Below are positions 60,812 through 64,000 of a stretch of DNA of 64,000 bases, piece after piece. The stretch's first letter is position 1. Every line of letters starts with the position of its first letter. The position numbers and the translations under genes are program-made. The notes under the pieces are model-generated. The model was not told where the DNA came from, searched no databases, and saw only the letters and a list, made by a program, of their open reading frames with translations. The stretch is from Seminavis robusta (lineage: Eukaryota > Bacillariophyta > Bacillariophyceae > Naviculales > Naviculaceae), in the NCBI GenBank assembly GCA_903772945.1, contig CAICTM010000001.1:248001-312000 (forward strand), in the 5' to 3' direction.

Positions 60812-61552
60812 TTATTCTTCTTCCTCCTTCAGTTCTTCAATAAATGGTAGCTTTTTTTCTTCCTCGTTCGGCTGTTGTTCTTGCTGCTCTGCTGTGGCAG
60901 CACGTTGTTGGCGTCGCTCCCGTCGCTTTTCCAGTTCCTTTTTCCCGCCATCCACGTCCCATATCAGCGCAGAATCATCATCATCATCACTTTGTTGTCC
61001 AAGAACAAGAGATGTCCAAATTCTTCGACAAAGCGCAGGAGCTTCTCATCGTCATTGGTAGTGGCCACGGCGGGTTGGATATCCGCCCAAGCATGACGCA
61101 AAGCACGACGACCCAAAAATCGAGCTGGTTTCTGTTCCGATGCAGTCAGCCCATTCCAGAGTTGTGCCACCAATTGATATTCTTCTTCATTGTTATTTGT
61201 CGTGGTGGTTGACTTGGTTGGTGTCGCACAGAGTGTGGTGGAATTGATAGCCTTTAACAGGATCCGGCTGCATTGCAGGGCTTGTGCGTTGGTCAGAACC
61301 AAAGGAACCTCTTCCGACTGTTGTTGCTGCTGCTGCTGCTGTTTGTACATCAGGAGTCACGAGGGATCGTGCCGCCACCAACGACAAGAAGGATGTGACA
61401 GCAGCGTGAATGGTTGGTCGATCTTGCGCCAGTTCCTCCACGATCTTTGCCTGTTCGGGTGTTGCATTTTGTTGGACTGCCGCCGACGCTGCGACACGTT
61501 GTGTGGCTGCCTGAGCCTTGGCCAAAAAGTCGTTGCTGGGAGAGGAAGACAT
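60812..61552 (-). CDS. Unknown helical protein; frame broken and restored at two trinucleotide repeats
   Basis: ATG 61552 opens MSSSPSNDFLAKAQAATQRVAASAAVQ and runs to about 61345 (RSLVTPD). Coding then continues one frame over at the CAG run (61322-61342): SEEVPLVLTNAQALQCSRILLKAI to FVEEFGHLLFLDNK at ~61005. It returns to the first frame at the GAT run (60975-60991) for DDDDDSALIWDVDGG, a KRRERRQQRAATAEQQEQQ coiled-coil-like tail, and LPFIEELKEEEE with stop at 60812-60814. All three parts look coding (charge pattern, amphipathic helices). A short intron at each site would also restore frame (31 and 53 bases), but neither has normal splice signals. The alternatives are assembly errors or a real double frameshift. 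Total about 245 residues. Family unknown. Confidence 0.6.
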
Positions 61553-62134
61553 GGTGAGGTTCGTTTTGGTTCTTTTCGGCTGGGATTATGGATGTGTTGT
61601 GGTACGGTAGGTCTTGTGGAAAGGTTGAGACTTTTAAATTGGGATGTTGCGGCGACAGGTGCTGCATGGGAGGAAGCAAGTGGAAAGTTCGTTACTGTAC
61701 GGTTCGAACAAGCTCTTACTACATACATGTAATAGTTGGTACCTGGTACTTGGGGCAAACATTACCTCTTCTCCCTGACAGTACAGTATCGTCGAATGGA
61801 TCGCAGATGTTGAGTCGAGTCGAGTCGAGTCGAGTCGAGTCAAGCGAGCGACTCATACTAGTACATGTAGATCATCCAATGTGCGCCGAAAGATCCCCGA
61901 CCCCGCAAGCCATCCCAATTTGAAGCAAGAGCTTGGGACGATGGATGAGGGCGGGAGCTTCTTGCCAAGAGGTGGAGCTGTCCTGGTTGTGTGCTTGATA
62001 CGCAGTAGGACATAAAACACAATATATTCGAACGACAGAAACAAGCAAGCAAAAAAGCAAATGAACTTCAGCAGAAACTCCAACCAGCAACCTTCTGCCC
62101 AGAACAACGAGCCTGAAATGCAGTTGCCCCAGCT
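61553..62134. other. Intergenic with GAGTC microsatellite
   Basis: Contains (GAGTC)6 at 61811-61841 and the left copy of a diverged duplication (61668-61790, matched at 62990-63076). It is the divergent promoter region between a - and a + gene. Confidence 0.55.
61811..61841. repeat. (GAGTC)n pentanucleotide microsatellite
   Basis: Six perfect units in the divergent spacer. Confidence 0.85.
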
Positions 62135-62554
62135 ATGTTGGCCTGTGAGAGCTTTGGTTCTACCACCGTGGAGGCAGAAGCTTGTCAAATCCCAGCAGCT
62201 GTTGCATCCGATCCCTCCAGAGAGACAACAGCTGAAATCCCACCCGTCCAAGATGCACTCGACGTGGACTTGCCTGCTGCCCTGGGCAGGCCTGTTGCAC
62301 TTCAGACCGGAGAAGAGCTCTTGGGACGGATGAAGACACGGCGTAAGAAAGAAACAGTCAACAGTGGGCTCTGGGGAGGTCTGTTGGGCTTTGCTTTGCT
62401 TGGGGGACCAATTGGTGCTGTTGGAGTTGGTGCGGGCTCGGCCATTCTGACAAAGCACTCTATGAAACGCCGGGAAAAGGTTTTGCGCAAGCGTTTGGAA
62501 GGTAGACTTCATGAACCCATGTTCTTGATTTCGGAGACGTCGACTAGTAGCTAA
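62135..62554 (+). CDS. Small glycine-zipper-like membrane-associated protein
   Basis: 139 residues from ATG 62135, the first ATG after an in-frame TGA at ~62113. Residues 1-65 are acidic and Ala/Pro-rich. Residues ~78-108 (GLWGGLLGFALLGGPIGAVG and on through VGAGSAILTKHS) are a Gly-spaced hydrophobic stretch of glycine-zipper type, known for membrane insertion or oligomerisation. A basic segment follows (MKRREKVLRKRLEGRL). A membrane-associated oligomer is the simplest guess. No family name can be given. Confidence 0.62.
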   Translation: MLACESFGSTTVEAEACQIPAAVASDPSRETTAEIPPVQDALDVDLPAALGRPVALQTGEELLGRMKTRRKKETVNSGLWGGLLGFALLGGPIGAVGVGAGSAILTKHSMKRREKVLRKRLEGRLHEPMFLISETSTSS

Positions 62555-63375
62555 ATAGATAAAGAAGAAGAACACAAGCATTGACCAACCCAAAACCTAG
62601 AAGTGATTTGTTTGACCGTGCATCCAGTAGCAGCATGCGGCAAGAGCTAGCAACAGTACCGCAGGTGGTCGGGTGTCACGAAAAGTGCAAAGAATGGGCG
62701 AAGAGCCTATTGGCTTGTGCAGATCAAGATTGTGGCCGTAGGGCCCATTGCCAGGGGATCGGGGATCTTGAGGCAGGTTAGTGGGACAGCTTGGCATGGA
62801 ACTATAGCTAGCTTTTGATAGAAGCGTGGTGGCGAAGGAATTTCAATACAAAAACGGTGTTTGCCGTCGACCTTTGAAACTAGACCATGCACAACCCTCC
62901 GTTTTAAACAAGCATTTTTCGATGGCACCAACTACACAATCATCAGCACAGGATGTGACTACTGCGCAAAAGTTTGACGGTGGTTTGTCTGTGTGGGAAG
63001 CAAGTCGAAAGTTCGCTGTGATTCCGAATGCTCTGTGGTTGGGGTCAAATATTACCTCTTTTCCCTCTGTACATCAGTTTTCGGGCCCGTCTTTCTAGTC
63101 TAGATCTAGCTAGAAAGTTGGACGCAGCGCGAAGTGACGACTGTCACTCTGACAGTAGGTAGAAGATGTTTCGTTCCATATCCAAGGGAGGCGTCCAGGA
63201 GGGGTGTGGGGATGAAACGATGCGCCTGGAAAAAATCTCCATTCCCCAGCAGATTGCATGGACGGGGATCCCACTGGACGACAGTGCCAGAAAGCTCAAA
63301 CGGGGACCGCGTTTGCCATGGAGGGATTGATTCTCTGGAATATTCTTGGTTTTTCCTTGGGAAATACAAGGGACT
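62555..63375. other. Intergenic with one copy of a diverged 1.3-kb-spaced duplication
   Basis: 62598-62660 resembles 63942-64000, and 62990-63076 resembles 61668-61790. Offsets of 1344 and 1322 bases point to an old tandem duplication of non-coding sequence. The ORFs at 62581-62781 and 62826-63098 have no support. Confidence 0.55.
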
Positions 63376-63792
63376 ATGGATGCATTTCAGAGTCAACAAA
63401 AAATGGAACCAGATTGTCAAGACAATGGAGCCCCCAGTCATGTTTCAGATCAAGGCAGTGTTGGAACGAGATGTCCTTTGTGCTGTGAAGACGGAGGATT
63501 GGATCTGTTGACATCTGTGTTTCAAATGTTGGAAAACAAAGAATCGCCTATATACCGCCAGGAACCTCGTTTTGTCAAAGCATTGGAATTCTATGCGATG
63601 GATGCTCAGACTCCCATGCCTCCCATTGAACCCATCTCCGTCTTCTCTCCACTTCATTCTACCGACCTTCGAATTATCCTTGGCGAGGAGAATGCACACT
63701 TTGCCCAGTTAGTGGATTCCCTCACACAGATGGAGCTTGATGCACTTCTTTCTTTTGTCGACTTTTTGAACTTGGAAAAGCTGAGGGACTAG
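63376..63792 (+). CDS. Small unknown protein with CPLC-type cysteine motif
   Basis: 138 residues from ATG 63376; the frame is open upstream to 63346 only from a TTG. The N terminus is Gln/Asp/Ser rich. RCPLCCEDGG at ~residues 32-41 may be half of a zinc site, but no second CxxC pair follows. From ~residue 45 the chain looks folded and helical (LLTSVFQMLENKES, FVKALEFYAMDAQ, HFAQLVDSLTQMELDALLSF) with hydrophobic i/i+3/i+4 spacing. The product ends LEKLRD. Function unknown. It lies in the region of duplicated non-coding DNA, yet is not similar to the gene at 62135. Confidence 0.6.
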   Translation: MDAFQSQQKMEPDCQDNGAPSHVSDQGSVGTRCPLCCEDGGLDLLTSVFQMLENKESPIYRQEPRFVKALEFYAMDAQTPMPPIEPISVFSPLHSTDLRIILGEENAHFAQLVDSLTQMELDALLSFVDFLNLEKLRD

Positions 63793-64000
63793 TGTGTAAC
63801 CGCATTTACAGCCCAAAATTGGGCGCTCTTCCTCGCTCTGTGTGAACCGATACGATGGGGGCACATGCGGCAGCATATCTTGCTCCTTTGGGTGCAACAG
63901 GAAGTTTTGGGGTGAGTCTCCATTTCCGCAACCTACCGTAGAAGTGATTTGTTTTTAGCATGCATCCATCAGCACGCGTACGGTACGAGCTAACAACAGT
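63793..64000. other. 3' flank, window end
   Basis: Holds the second copy (63942-64000) of the short duplicated segment first seen at 62598-62660. The next gene lies outside the window. Confidence 0.5.

Noticed and set aside
61700-61708. GGTTCGAAC as a tRNA T-arm
   Set aside because: No matching acceptor, D-arm or anticodon stem could be drawn around it.
61190-61732. 180-codon + strand ORF with poly-Cys run
   Set aside because: Cys run is the antisense of the CAG repeat; the minus strand is the coding one.

Overview
The window is nuclear DNA of a photosynthetic stramenopile, most likely a raphid pennate diatom. Seminavis robusta fits best, but that species call rests on style and content and was not searched. 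The signs are spliced genes with short introns (84-119 bases, mostly GTAAG...AG), very long low-complexity acidic or serine-rich proteins, a receptor-type nucleotide cyclase fused to a phosphodiesterase, FG-GAP-like propellers, degraded LRR and LTR-retroelement fragments, and intergenic DNA full of the palindromes CTAGCTAG and TACCGGTA. No operons, ribosomal RNA genes, tRNA genes or CRISPR arrays were recognised.

Layout. 1-1.1 kb: 3' end of an unknown basic protein. 1.9-8.0 kb and 8.8-15.3 kb: two tandem paralogous giant proteins (about 1971 and 2125 residues) on the + strand. Each has SUMO-interaction-like (I/V)DLT motifs near the N terminus, a long disordered middle, and a C-terminal bromodomain reached only by splicing. 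One bromodomain keeps the acetyl-lysine-binding Asn and the other has lost it. 17.1-22.4 kb: a 19-exon membrane guanylate-cyclase-like/phosphodiesterase fusion whose frame I could resolve completely (1185 residues). 22.8-23.5 kb: a small membrane-anchored coiled-coil protein. 24.3-27.9 kb and 47.6-50.7 kb: four members of one uncharacterised repeat-like family (two tandem, two convergent). 28.6-30.3 kb: a secreted-type beta-propeller (- strand). 31.1-34.8 kb: a 1250-residue DDE-transposase-like ORF with candidate inverted repeats. 35.9-39.9 kb: a very large carboxylesterase-type protein. 40.7-46.3 kb (- strand): the most striking locus, a fatty-acyl-AMP-ligase, FAD oxidoreductase and acyl-carrier domain leading into a six-helix, three-soluble-domain membrane tail like that of epsilon-poly-lysine synthetase, interrupted by one in-frame TAG. 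50.9-56.3 kb: a gene-poor, transposon-rich stretch with two MITE-type elements, an LTR integrase relic and an LRR relic. 56.7-63.8 kb: small unknown genes, a P-loop/RGG protein, and a gene whose frame breaks at two trinucleotide repeats.

Functional themes. The cyclase/phosphodiesterase makes and destroys a cyclic nucleotide in one polypeptide. The two bromodomain proteins could link SUMO recognition to acetyl-lysine reading. The ligase locus looks like a membrane-bound acyl-conjugate synthase. Everything else is mostly lineage-specific material. Intron positions and starts are by eye from splice consensus and frame continuity, without transcripts.
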